From positions 22,053,063 to 22,117,062 of the forward strand of contig OZ017795.1 of the NCBI GenBank assembly GCA_963969395.1: a stretch of DNA of 64,000 nucleotides. The letters run 5' to 3'. Below the pieces are notes generated by a model. It saw only the letters and a program-made list of their open reading frames with translations. It was not told where the DNA came from and did no database searches. Position 1 is the stretch's first letter. Each line of letters opens with the position of its first letter. This document shows positions 36,770 to 48,759 of this stretch, in pieces. This DNA comes from Pseudoscleropodium purum (lineage: Eukaryota > Streptophyta > Bryopsida > Hypnales > Brachytheciaceae). Position numbers and translations under genes: made by a program.

Positions 36770-37627
36770 ACAAATGTCGGTGACTATACATGAAAATTAG
36801 GTAAAAGTTGAATGACAATCACACTATTTGAGATTGCATGAAAATAAATTAGACTACATTGCAATGATTTTTTTCCAAAAAATATAAGTTGTGGATCAAG
36901 ATTTGTCATTGAATTGCATTTTATAATCCAAAATAAATATATTAAGATATAAAAAATATATCAACTACTCAACTGTTTATTCATATGATTTTAGATTTAT
37001 TTACCTTGAAAGGGTGTCTAAAAGCATTGGGCAAATTGTAGTGCTCACTCAAAGACCTAGCAACAACAATGATATTTACTAGCTTATACAATGGAATGAA
37101 GGATTTTTTTAATTTATTCTTGCTACCTTGAAGATAACAAGGATATTTCTATGCATCTTTTTTAAGGTTTTCAAAGATTCACATGAAGTCGATAGATGAA
37201 AGTAAAATTTTACAAAAGCCATGTGAATTTTGAGAAGTTTTGAGAATCTCTCTCCTCCATAAAAATAATTAAAATTAAAAATTAGGCACTTTCAAACATG
37301 ATATTGTACATAAGTTTTGTATGTTATTTTTTCGTTTTGTAATAAAATCATTTACAAATTTTTTGGTGAAAACATCCCAAACCATCTATGGGTTCATACT
37401 TGATACATAGACTTTTTCTAAAAGTGACTCTACTACACTACTAAATCATTTCCATAATTGTACTTACTATACTTGTAGGGCAGTGTCAATACATTGATGC
37501 AAAATTATTAGTTAAGGTATCTAAAGTAGATTTGGAACTTTGAAATTTAGTTTTAATTTAAAAAAATTCAAACTATCCCCCAACTAGCTTCAAAATTGTA
37601 TATTTTGGAATTCATAGATGACAAGGT

Positions 37628-38035
37628 AAGTTCTTTATATAAATGGGGTGGTAGGAGGTAAAACAACTAGTTTGGGATATGGAAATTAGAATTAGTTAGA
37701 GCTCAAGTGCTCATAATTAAGTCAAATGTAGGAATCATGTTTGAAGTAGAATTTTAGACCTCATTTAGGCATAGATTTATAATAATTTTTCCCAAAAAAT
37801 CGAACGATGAAAAGTTGGAAAATAAACATAAATTTCTTCTCCAAAAATCTATTTGTGAATTCAAGCTTCTCTAAAATAGTTATGGACGAAATTTAGAGAG
37901 GATATTTGAAAATGTCAAAGAAAATGTTCTTTCTAGCTTATTCCCTTGTAGAATTTGTCAATAAATTTTGAATTTGGAGATTTTAACTCTCAAACATATT
38001 TTTGAAGGTGAAAATTAGCTAGATTTCCCGACTAT
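37628..38035. repeat. Inverted copy of the 11.9-kb repeat followed by a diverged foldback
   Basis: 37628-37735 (GGTGGTAGGAGGTAAAACAA, GGGATATGGAAATT) is the inverse of 11905-12003. From about 37800 to 38035 the sequence folds back imperfectly (CTCCAAAAATCTATTTGTGA against the GGAGATTTTAAC...CATATTTTTGAAGGTG side). It resembles the foldback inside the CACTA element at 15.5 kb, but convincing CACTA ends are absent here. Confidence 0.45.
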
Positions 38036-38731
38036 GCCAAAATGAGTCATGAAATTCCACTTTGAACACATTTTCTACGTTTTGACAATGAGTAGTGAAG
38101 CTCTCATCTTCATATCGTCTCATATCCTTTGAGGATTGATGACGGACAATAAATTTCATTATAAAAACGACCTCTCCGCTTTGATTTTCATTAAATATAA
38201 ATAAAGTAATTCCTTCACTTTGCCATCAAAAACATTCTTGAAGGCAAATGGTAATTGGTCTTCATTTTAGACTTCCAAGCTTACACAAGACATTTTTCTT
38301 TGTCTACAACAATTTAGTCATTGAACTCTTGTTAGACTTGGCATTGCTCTTGTTCATTTAATTTTTTTTTAGTTTTCTCAAAAATAATGATTTTTCATTG
38401 ATTTTGTCTTAATTACTAAAGGAATAGGAGGCTCAAATTCCAATTGGGCATTAAAAACAAATATGACTTAGAGGTACATTTGCTTTCTTCAATGTACCAA
38501 CTATGCACATTTTAGGAGGTGGTCGCTTGTGTTGACGACAAATGACTACTTTTCTCCAACTTCAAAAAATTTGTAACTAATTCCGCAAAGGTCCAAAAAA
38601 TACGAAACGACTTGGGTTAGATGTCAATTCCACTTATCTTTCAAATAAAATTAACTTATTTTTTTCAAGATATTTAGCCTCTCCACAATTCAGTTCCAAT
38701 CTTCAGATGGTTCATTTATGGACTTACTACA

Positions 38732-38962
38732 TTAATCCTTGAACACTAAGGTGGATGTTTTGTGTCCGACAGGTGACACAAAATCAAACTGTGTAGGACA
38801 AGAAGTGCAACTATTCATCCTCAAAATTTGTTATGAAAAGAGAAGATCTTCTACATTAGTTTAACTTGCAATGACTACTTTTGCAATTTTGGAGGCTAGT
38901 GATTCACACAAGAATAGAAAGGGATGATTTCGAGGGTCACCCCTTTAGCATTTAAGGATTAA
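38732..38962. mobile_element. Short TTAA-bounded element, family F5
   Basis: 231 bp. The ends TTAATCCTTGAACACTAAGG and, complemented, TTAATCCTTAAATGCTAAAG are similar over about 20 bases. A subterminal hairpin is at 38758-38783: TTTTGTGTC, 8-base loop, GACACAAAA. Confidence 0.75.
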
Positions 38963-39079
38963 TATTAGAAAGACTTTTTTTTTTTCTTGAAAAAGATGCC
39001 TCCAGTTGTGGTGAATTGCTTTATTTTGAAATTTTTTTGGGTGGATGTTTTCAACTTACAAGTGAGATAAGATCAATTA

Positions 39080-39660
39080 ACCAATGCAATTGAGCGTGCG
39101 TGTGTGTTTCGGAACAAGACCTGTCACGTACAGTACAGCACTGGCGCAATTCTGCCGCTGGATGGACAGAGTCACTGACAGACATGCTCCAACCTGTTCC
39201 AGAGAGTGCGAAATTTCGCCAAAACACACACAGGCACAGTGGCACACACGCTCATCCAGTCTTCCTCTCATTCTGCCATCTTCCCTCCCCTCCTGCTGCG
39301 ACGATGACGACGACGACGACGCTGCTGCCACACGTCTGACCAACTCAATCTGTAGTACTTCACCTTAACTTACTTACCAAATGGTTCCAGAGTAGTTTCC
39401 TGACCAAATCACGTACTTCGGTACTTCCCACTGTTTGCAGGGTATGGAAAATCTCTCCGCTCACTCTTGCAATCAGATAGCCTATCTCGCCTTAGATTGG
39501 AAGAGCCAGGAAGAGAGAAGGAAGGAAGGAACAGGTCACAGAGTTAACTTCAGCTGCAATCCAATACCTCCCGTCATTTGCTTCCAAGAGCCGCATACCT
39601 TACCGGTACACTGTCTCTGCCAACAGCCCCAACACCTTCAATTCTAGATTTAGTACAAGA
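39080..39660. other. GC-rich island without convincing gene
   Basis: An isolated GC-rich stretch in AT-rich spacer, with a (GAC)n run at 39300-39324, CA-rich segments and a GGAAGGAAGGAA tract. Open frames of 64-94 codons overlap on both strands, as expected for simple-sequence GC-rich DNA. It may be a promoter or leader remnant, or a non-coding RNA start. No plant microRNA sequence known to me was recognised. Confidence 0.35.
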
Positions 39661-40011
39661 TCATAAACATCTAGGCTGTGCTTCATATCATAAGTGTAGT
39701 GCCGTCACTGGAAGACTGAAGCACGCAAATCTACATTACATTACGCACAGAAAATCTCCAATAGGTGTTTAGCTTACAGGCTTGGCAGAATGACAGGAAA
39801 TCTTTGGACTTGGATCATTGGGGAATGAATCCGACACAAACTGAAGCTCATCTATTTCCTGTTTTTGTTTTTTCCTTTTTTGAAAGTAGCTGATTTCTAT
39901 TCCACAAAGTAGTAATCCTTGAAAGGCCATTGGGGTTCTTCTACACAACCAGTATTTTGCCTTATAACTTTTCAATTGTAGCATACTATATGGATTATGA
40001 TACATTGTCAT

Positions 40012-40935
40012 TTAACCCCTGAAAGGTTGGAGACTCTGTTTTCACCAAAAACGCTCCAAAACAAGCATCAAATTTAAAATGCAAAACATTTTTGGACACA
40101 TGTAATTGTAGGATCTTGTAGTAAACTAGTTTGAAAAGATGTGGAAAAAATTTCAGAATTTTCTACTAAGTAGATTGCAAGATATTAACGTTTGAAGTGA
40201 CAAAAACCATTATTTTGACCTTGTGAGCTTGTACTTCACAAGGTTACATTTGTATGAAAAAATGTCCAAAATGATGGTTACTCTTTGGATTCATTCTTCA
40301 AGTCAAGTTGAATACATGCTTGAAATTTTTTAGATCATTTGGAATTGCACAACATATAGGAAAAAATAGTAAGTAGAAGGAAGTACAAAGTGATTCAAAA
40401 CACTAAATTGTTAAGAATTGAATTATGGAATTGAAAAATTCTAATTCCCAGCGGTGGTAATGTAGCAATAAACAATCTACATCATATATATATATATATA
40501 TTATATTATATTATTTATTATTTATTTTAAATATTAAAAATTGAGTTAAATAAAAGATTTCAAAGTTTATTTTTAAGTAGGAAATCCATGACTACCTACA
40601 AACTAGAGCACCTCTTAACTTTTATTAAAATAGAATGATTTAAAGCTTTCCACATGAATATAATTTTAGAAAAATCAATTTCAAATTTATATTTTCAAAA
40701 AAAATGATTTTTTAGGAAATTTTTGGATTGCCCACCGAACATTGAAAATTACATGTCATGCAATGACTTTTGAATCATGTAGTCAAAAGTTATGAAAATT
40801 ATTGGTCCTTAAAGATACTCTTTGGGCACATGTTGTGTGAAAATTTCAGCAAAACAAACTAAAGACTCTGTTTGTAGTAAGCTCCCCCAAATCACTATGT
40901 TGCCAAAAAATACAGTTTTGACCTTTCGAGGTTAC
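40012..40935 (+). mobile_element. TTAA-bounded element, family F1 (copy d)
   Basis: 924 bp. It starts TTAACCCCTGAAAGG and ends CCTTTCGAGGTTAC, the right TTAA having mutated. It contains a TA microsatellite at about 40483-40502. Confidence 0.75.
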
Positions 40936-41986
40936 ATATTATCATGACCATCAATTTATTTTTTACCTAAAAGTATTTGAGAAATGTTCATTTTATGATC
41001 AAATACCATTGAATTTGTAATATACAATATGGCTATGAAGGACTTTCAAGCCATTCAAGGGTTAAGAAAAGGGTGTACATCTATAGATGCAACAAGGATA
41101 AACAAAGAAGTATTTGCCACCAACCTATATGGCATTTGTCTCATGGTATTCTCCCATGCTAAATTGTCTATGTAAATTAAACTCACTTGTTGTATAGAGG
41201 GAGGCTTCCCCCCGAAGGCCTCCTACAATGTAAAGTTCGGCCTCCCACTATATTAAGCAAGGGCAATTATCATCTACAAGCAGGCCATCAAAAAATCTCA
41301 TAATGCCACACAATGGATGATTCTATGCAATAAGATGGAAAACTTTGTATGGGTGACCGACTAATGAGTGCTTGATGTCTCTTTCTTTTTTTAATTCATA
41401 TGGTCCTCTTTAAAAAGAAAAAGAGGGGGAGGGGGTACAAGACTACAATATATGGAAGAGTGAAAAAAAATCCACCTAGCACCTTTCCCCAAAACTAACT
41501 AGGGTCATAAGAGTATCTTTAATTTGGCTTGTAAAGAAGTACAACAATAGTAAATTTACATAGGTTCCAAAATAGAAATGGAAACTCACCCCATTGCCAA
41601 CAACACTCTCTGTGTTACCCTCCTAAGTGCCTTGGCACTCCACTGTCTCCTTGGTACTTTCCAAAAATTGGTCTTTTCTTGTGCCCTATAAGTGCCTTAG
41701 AACTCCAGGGTCTCCTTGGTCAAAAGGTATTATGGCAACAATGGAGTCCCAAAGGGTGCAAGTGGGAAAGAACTTTGATGCAAAAAAAAAACACATTTCA
41801 TCCCCCCTCCCATGACAACAACTCCCATGTTCTTCTTGAGTCGTTTGGGGTTTCAAGTTCCCTTGTCAAGTTGAGATGCATGCAATGGGAGGAGACATAG
41901 TTTAAAAAAGGGGATGTGAATGCAAATGACATATATTATTTTCAATGCCTAATTACCGATGTAACAATGAAGATGCTCTAAGAGGA
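40936..41986. other. Spacer of mixed composition
   Basis: Overlapping frames at 41627-41900 lack recognisable domains. A purine tract (AAAGAGGGGGAGGGGG) lies near 41420. No bounded repeat was identified. Confidence 0.4.
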
Positions 41987-42934
41987 TTAACCACTAGAGT
42001 CCGAAGGCCATTTTTCATAAAAAAAAACAAAAAACTCAAAACTAACATTTCCATTGCAAAGAGCCAAAAAGTCTTAAATTGTATTTTTTCCATATTTAAA
42101 TATAGGATCTTGCACAATACTATTAAAAAAAAATTGTCAAAGAAATTTCAAAAACTAAAACTATGTAGCCTACAAGATATTTTCACTTTGAACGAAGAAA
42201 ACAAGTATTTTTTTACCATACTTGACTACATTTTTTTGCTTTGTATCTTTTTAACTTAAAAAAATTGCACTATTGATTTTAGTTTTTTAATTTTTTAATG
42301 TTGAAGAATTGAGTTGAGAGTCAAGGAAAAAAAATTTATAAAACACACCTTTGATTTTTATTCTTAAAAAAAATGTTAGGTAGAAATAAATACAAGATTG
42401 AACCAATTTTTTTTTTTTAATTAATAGCTCTTAGATGGAATTGAAATCTAGTAATTCCAACAATGAGATTTAGATTGCTCTAGTGAACAAACTTAACCCT
42501 ATCTAAATTTATATTTTGAAACATTGTGAAAATTACGTTCAAAAATGAATTCTATAATTTATTTTTTCAAAAAGATGTATAGATTGTTTGAAAAATGAGA
42601 TTGACCGTAACCTTTCTCATCACTAGTCCAAATAAAATGAATCAAAGCTTCATATGTAGATAAGATATCATCTTTGAGAGAAAAAACAATTAATTAAAAA
42701 AAATGTTTTTCTTGTGGATTTTTAAAATTTCCCCTCAAACTGCTTCTTCAACTTAAAGTAGCATAACTTTTATTTCCAACTACCAATTGAAATATAAATT
42801 ATATTTTGAGAAGTCTAATGTGATTTTTCTATCTTTAAAAAGAGTTTCAAGGAATCATGGAAAAAATTGAAGTCACAAAAGCCTACTTAAAATCCCAAGA
42901 GGCCCTATAAAGGATTGGGACTTGAAAGGGGAAA
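41987..42934 (-). mobile_element. TTAA element, family F2 (copy e, inverted)
   Basis: The left end TTAACCACTAGAG leads into TTTCCATTGCAAAGAG, the inverse of the F2 right-hand region. The right end is decayed (GGGACTTGAAAGGGG) and its TTAA is not preserved. The 104-codon frame at 41945-42259 crosses its boundary and is not a gene. Confidence 0.55.
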
Positions 42935-44199
42935 CATTAGAAATTGGGAAGTCCCTTGGTAGGTTACTAGTACCAATAGAATAGACCACTTGGTGCTTGC
43001 ACCAAGTCTTGGAAAAAAAACATTAGTTAAAATTTCTATATGAAGTTCATTTTTAAACTCCATTTTCATTAAATTTGAAAATTGAAAAATGCAAAGTGTT
43101 TAAATTGTTTACTACAACAACTTTATTATTGGAATTGACAAATTTGAAGCTCGTATCAGATCTAATAGGAATTTAGTTTTTTCTAACCATCTTGCACATT
43201 TAGCTATATAATGTGTTCTCAGCCTTTAGTTAGAGGATGTTAGGGATGTTTTGTCTTAATTGGGTAGTCAACTAGCTTTGTACATATTGTGTCTTTGGCT
43301 TTGTTTATGGTGTAGTCACACCATCAAAACAAATCTAGGACATTTTAGTTTAAAAAAAAATTTATACATGGTAGCTTATCAAAAAATGGTACACTACCTA
43401 ATGTATTTCAATATAAGAAAATCTTTGAGCTTCTCCCCCTTAGAACTTTGAATTTGACATTCAAATTTTATTTATTTTTTGAGCAAAACTAATAGAATAA
43501 ACCTTCTAAAGTAAAGTTTCAAATCTAAATGGAAATTTTGAAATTTGAAGTTGAAGATCTATAATCCCGTTTCTAAATATGAAATGACATCAAAATCTTC
43601 TTTATAGTAATGGAATAGTGTTCTATGCTAAAATACACTTCTACTTTGAAAATTTTAGATTTTTTGAATATGATTTGTATTTTATATGAATTTTCTTTAT
43701 TTTTATGTAAAAAATAATGGTAATTTGAAATTCACTGAGTTCTTTTGAAATTTTCAAGACAAGCATAAGAAATGTGGATTTCATATTTGAAAAATAAAAC
43801 CAAAAAAATTCACTTATAAATAAAGAAGAAATTGATTATATATATAGTGAAGGAACTATCCAACTCAACTAAAAGCATTTGCAATGGAACTCACTTTTAT
43901 AATGGTAATAACTCAAAAAAGGGTCTATTTCAAAAAACAATCTCCAATGTAGTCAAAATTGGTCTCTCTTTATTTCCAAGCTTGTCACTATCCTTCTTAA
44001 ATCCAATAATTTTTTGAAATGTGAAGGGTTCATAATTTGGCTCATAATACCAAAATTTATTATTGTCACACATTTTCCTATATTGTTAATTGTGCCAATA
44101 AATTCAACCTCCACTTGTTTTTGTTAAAAGCCTTCTTTTAGGTATAATCTTTTCCTCTCCTTCTTTTTTGTAATGCTAAAAAGTTCATTTAAAAAAGAG
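42935..44199. other. AT-rich spacer
   Basis: No gene or bounded repeat was recognised; frames are at most 63 codons. Confidence 0.5.
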
Positions 44200-44440
44200 A
44201 AAAAACTAATACAAATGAAATGGAATTTCATTGCAAGAAATAAAAATACAAGACTTGCTAGACACAAGTGTCTTGGCAAGGAAAGAACTAACCAACTAAT
44301 TAGACAACTTCCACCCAATCCATGACTAGACCACCTAAATACTACAAGCAAGGCATAGAATGGGGCCGTCAAGCCCCTCACAGCTTGCTTCCACAAGCTA
44401 CAACCCAATCTATATCCATCAAGGGAGAAAGTCAAGGTGG
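44200..44440 (-). mobile_element. Possible LINE 3'-tail fragment
   Basis: The minus strand reads ...CTTGTATTTTTATTTCTTGC then AATGAAATTCCATTTCATTT. This resembles the closing portion of plant LINE 3' UTRs. No domain is encoded, and the 103-codon frame is hydrophobic and unrecognised. Confidence 0.3.
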
Positions 44441-44464
44441 CTTACAAAAAAAATCTACTATACC

Positions 44465-44712
44465 TTAAGATAGGTTGTTTGTTTTGTTTATTTGTTACAT
44501 TGAGATTTCTTGGACCATACATCCCCGGTTGTGTTCTTGCTAGTGCTGAAAAGCTCTAAGAGAGGAGGGGTGCACAAGCTTTGTTTTGTAGCATTTGAAC
44601 CTCAGGCATTAAAGTTATTGAATTTCAGAGTTTTTATCAATTAAAAAATTAGAAAATGACTTCTATTTTTAAATTGACCATGGCAACAACATACAGCTCA
44701 CTATTTCATTTG
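44465..44712 (+). repeat. Fourth copy of the 250-bp repeat of the 26-kb cluster
   Basis: It begins GGTTGTTTGTTTTGTTTATT and runs through CCATACATCCCCGGTTGTG to GACCATGGCAACAACATACA, parallel to the copies at 26.06-27.2 kb. Confidence 0.7.
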
Positions 44713-45532
44713 AAGTTTGGATTGCTGGCTTTGCATTGGGTCAATTTGTCCAAAAGAAAAACGGTACTACGTGACCTTGTGGAATACCGAACCATTTGCC
44801 GTTACAGGGCTTGCTTGCCAAGCCTGCACTGCAGATGCTCTAAATCACCCACTGTAAATTTTCTGTGTTTAAATTGTAAAATAAAAGCTAAAAAACTCAC
44901 ATTGATGTCCTGCTATTTTTTAAATATTTTTTTTGGTAAAAATTTGGAGAAAGTGAAAGCTTGGAGGCATGTCTTGTTCAGATGGCGGCAGAGAGTAAAA
45001 GGCGATTGAAAAGAAGGACAATTGAAATCCTTGTGTCCTTGAGATCCCTATTGTCTGTGAATTGTGATATTATCGAATCAGGCCTATTTGGTACTGTGGA
45101 ATAAGCTTAACTATACTGAAGTTAATGGTGATTGGGTCTCCCTTACCTTTCATTTTTATTGTGGCTCAAAGAAAGGTCACCAGCCAGTAAATATGCAATT
45201 AAAAGACAGTAAATACCACCTACCTTTAAGTTTTCAGATAGTAAGTGCCGGCAGCTTAACTCAAACCCTAAAATTCCAGTTTTAAAAAAAAAAACGAAAA
45301 AACGAAAATTCCTTCGACACTTTTTTTATTTATTTTTAAATCAATTCCTCTGACATTTTTGAGTCCAAAAAACGCAGAAAATGGTCATTTTTGTGTCAAG
45401 ATTTTTCAAGGAATCTTTTTTTAACTATGACAATTGTAACTATACGATCTTGATTTCAACTTCATGTAAAGAACATTAAAAAAACAAACTCAAACTCAAA
45501 TCAATTTCCTACCATTTGGGAGATTTTTCAAT
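44713..45532. other. Non-repetitive stretch of unclear nature
   Basis: Composition between 44720 and 45290 is less AT-rich than its surroundings. It contains frames of 117 and 73 codons (44656-45009, 45064-45285) with no recognisable domain, the first starting within the upstream repeat. A genuine but unrecognised transcript cannot be excluded. Confidence 0.25.
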
Positions 45533-47316
45533 TTAATCTCTAAAAAGGATCAAGCTATGTTTTTTTTAGCAACATAGTGATTTGGGACAACTCGCTAAAA
45601 ATGGAATCTTTATTTTTATTTTTATTTTCTTTGAAATTTTCAAACAACATGTGTCAAAAGAGTAGCTTTATAGCCTGACAATTTTCATAACTTTTGACTA
45701 CATGGTTAACCCCCTAAAGTCCCATTGTCTCCTTTAGAGGACAAAATGGATTTTGGGTAGGCCACTATGATTGCAATATTCATCATGATTTTTTGAGTTT
45801 TTTTGGCCAAGATAGGAAAACGCATTAGTTTTGTGGGGATATAATTTTTATTTCAATTGGTGCCTAGAAGCAAAAGTTATGGCACAAAAGTCCTTTTTTA
45901 GGTGAAGTAGGTAGAACCTCCCCATACAATTTTTTTAATTTATTTCTAAATTTGTTTTTCATCAATTGTAATTTTGTGTAGAGAAAGCTTTGATTAATTA
46001 CATTTGAATTTGTTGTGTGGAAGTTATGGACAATCTCATTTTTTAGACAATTAGAGCATCTTTTTTGAAAAAAGAACTTGTAGAATTCATTTCAGAATGT
46101 AATTTTCACAATTTTTCAAAAAAATTTGCTTGAAAAGTTTCAATTTTATTGCTAAAATAATCTAACCATTGCAATTATAGTGTTTCAATTCCATCTTAGA
46201 GCTATTAACAATTTAGTTTCTTTTCAATCTTGAACCTAATTCTACTTAACAATTTAAAAGAACTTGAAAATTAAGTTTTTTTTGTATTTTTTTAATTCTT
46301 TTTTGAGACTTTCAACTCAATTCTTCAATACAAAATTTTCTTAATTCAAAGTCTTTAATGGAAAATATTTCTAAAAAGTCAAAGTCAATTCTCAAAAAAA
46401 ATTATTTTCCTGACTTTGAATGCTAATATCTTCCAATTCGTAAGATCAAAACTCATGAAATCCTTACCACATGATTTAAGATCCTATAGTTAGATTCTAA
46501 TTTTTTTTTCTTGGATGAATGTTGCAAAGTTAGCAATTCTAGACTATTTTTGACAAAAGAAATGGTCTTAAGACTTTAATGGTTAAAAAGTCATTATCTC
46601 ATGTATAATTTCTTCTGCTACTCAAGCAATCTAGGCAGATAAAAAGAAATCACTTTTCTTAGAGATAGAAGTTTGAAATGGATTTTCTTGATTTAGATAT
46701 ATGTGGAAAACTTTGAATCATTCTAGTTTGATTAGTGACACGATTGAAGTTATGAGAAGTTTCTGTTTGTAAGCAATTATAGAATCTCTACTCTAATATC
46801 TAAAAAATCAAATCGTAGGATGTAGATTGTTCATTACAACATTACAATCATTGGAATTAGCATTTTTCAATTCTATGATTAAATTCTTTCCAATTTAGTA
46901 TTTTGAATCATTTTCTACTTCTTTCTACTTATTATTTTTTTTTCCTAGACGTTGTACAAATTTAAACAATTTGAATTTCTTCAAGCATATATCCAACTTG
47001 CCTTGAAGAATGAATCCCAAGAAGCACTACCATTTTGGACATTTTTAAAATATAAATGTAACCTTGTGAAGTGCAATTGCCTAAAGGTCTTTGCAAGGTC
47101 TAAGAAAGAATCCTTGTCAATTTAAATACTAATATCTTGTAATGCATGGGGGAAGTTCTGAAAAAATTTCCACATCTTGTCAAATTAACGTACAAGATGA
47201 TTCTACAAATACATGTGTTTCAAAATGTTTGTTTTTTTAAATTTGGTACTTGTACTAGAAATAGTACTTTTGGAGCATTTTTAGTAAAAACGTAGTCAAG
47301 AAACTTTAAAGGTTAA
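45533..47316 (-). mobile_element. TTAA element, family F1 (copy e, inverted), split by an F2 insertion
   Basis: The left part (45533-45705, starting TTAATCTCTAAAAAGG) and right part (46587-47316, ending CTTTAAAGGTTAA) together make one F1 copy. They correspond to consecutive segments of the copies at 28.6 and 51.3 kb. The interruption is the F2 element at 45706-46586. Confidence 0.8.
45706..46586 (+). mobile_element. TTAA-bounded element, family F2 (copy a), nested in F1
   Basis: 881 bp, from TTAACCCCCTAAAGTCCC to ACTTTAATGGTTAA. A subterminal hairpin TTGTCTCC/GGAGACAA-like (TTGTCTCCTTTAGAGGACAA) is at about 45725-45744. Flanks continue the F1 element without gap. Confidence 0.85.
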
Positions 47317-48759
47317 AATAGAATGTTTTTTTGCTCTATGCTAATGGGAGATCTCAACTTCAATTTTCAATGACAATTAGATAAGTTGACATTAGTTTGT
47401 ATCTTTTAGTACAATGTAAATGCTATAATTGGAAATTAGCATACCAAATGTCAAAATTAGAATCCGCTTTGTGAAAAACTTTATGATCCTCTATTACTAT
47501 TATCCCTTTGAAAAGGAAAAAACATCCAAAACATTAAAAAATTCATCAATAATTCAAAATTACCTTCGTCTACAATCTAAACGGTAGATAATTGCACTTC
47601 AATTACAAATTGTCAAAATGAAAAAAAAAAAATAGAAATTAAGTTCTAAAAAGCAATTTTTATGGCCTAAAAGATGATTTTACATGCTATATCCTTGAGG
47701 AAGAATATCCTCATTCAAGGATAAAAAAACTCTGCCAAATTGCCAATTCCTCACAAGTCCTTCAATAATTGCAGAATTGAATTTGTGAAGCCAATTAGAT
47801 GCCAATTCCATTTGTCTTTTCAAGAAAAATTTGATGAAAAATATTTTGGGAAGTCTCACCCCCAAAATTAATTTCCAGCTCTTGAATGGGTGCTTTATGG
47901 ATCTTCTACTGCGCCTTTAAGATGATACAAGTCAAATAGTGTGGGACACAGTAATTTGAAATAAGTGGTGTACACTGGATGCTGATTTATTAGGGCTCTG
48001 ATAAATGTTTACTTCAAGAAAGCAGTTTAATTATCTTAATGTAACTATTTTACAAGGGTAGCTGAATCAACAACATTGTTGGAGTTTGGGGCATCGTTTA
48101 ACATAATTGATCATAAGTGGAGACACGTCTCATTTCAACTACCGGGAAGGACAGTCTTTTTAACTCTGATAGGATGCGGCCCCTATGACCAAGGTAGTTA
48201 TCAGAATTGTTCCGATTAATATTGAACCAGTATGTGCATTCTTTGTTTCTACAATGAACAATGAAGTCATCCATTTACTCAAAAAATTGTTGTCAATGCT
48301 TTTGCCTTTGGTTTGATGTATTGTTTCCTTCTTTCAATGAAAATCATCCATGTGTTTCAAAAAAAAGGTCATCAATTTATGTAACATTGAACTCACTCTC
48401 CTAATCCAAGGCCGACAATTGTGAGCCTATGGTTTTTATTTTCTAGCTTTGTTAGTTGTTTGAAAATCATAAATATTGCTTGCCAAGGTTCTCCCTCAGC
48501 TCTCAGTATTGTTTCTCCTTGCAATGAAAACCGTCCAGTTCTTTCAAAAAATAAAAATAAATGAAGTCATCCATCAACCACTTTTTAGCATGAGTATCCT
48601 TCAAAGGTTAAACCTGTAAGAACGGGTTGGCCTCCAAAGAAATCATCATTTTCTAATACCGTGGGAATCAGTCGCTTAAAAAATTGAAAAAGTATTCATT
48701 GGAAGTCGTATTCATTGGAAGTCAAATTGTTGTAGAAGATGTTCCCTTTTCACAACAAA
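47317..48759. other. Spacer with two retroposon-like 3' tails
   Basis: Two stretches resemble 3' tails of LINEs or SINEs: about 48290-48367 (TTCAATGAAAATCATCCATG, TTTCAAAAAAAA) and about 48505-48565 (GCAATGAAAACCGTCCAGTT, CTTTCAAAAAATAAAA). Neither body nor target duplications were found. No gene was recognised. Confidence 0.35.

Noticed and set aside
37436..38097. Possible CACTA element (CACTACTAAA left, GAGTAGTG right) around the foldback
   Set aside because: Only 7 bases of the ends agree and the flanking trinucleotides (CTA, AAG) do not match.
39077..39368. Frames of 79-94 codons on both strands in the GC-rich island
   Set aside because: They derive from (GAC)n and CA-rich simple sequence, overlap on both strands, and have no recognisable domain.
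41945..42259. 104-codon open frame
   Set aside because: It crosses the end of an inverted F2 element and is Lys/Phe/Ile-rich; the same stretch in other copies is not open.
44656..45009. 117-codon frame following the 44.5-kb repeat
   Set aside because: It begins within the repeat copy and contains no recognisable motif; not strong enough to call a gene, though the stretch is noted as unclear.
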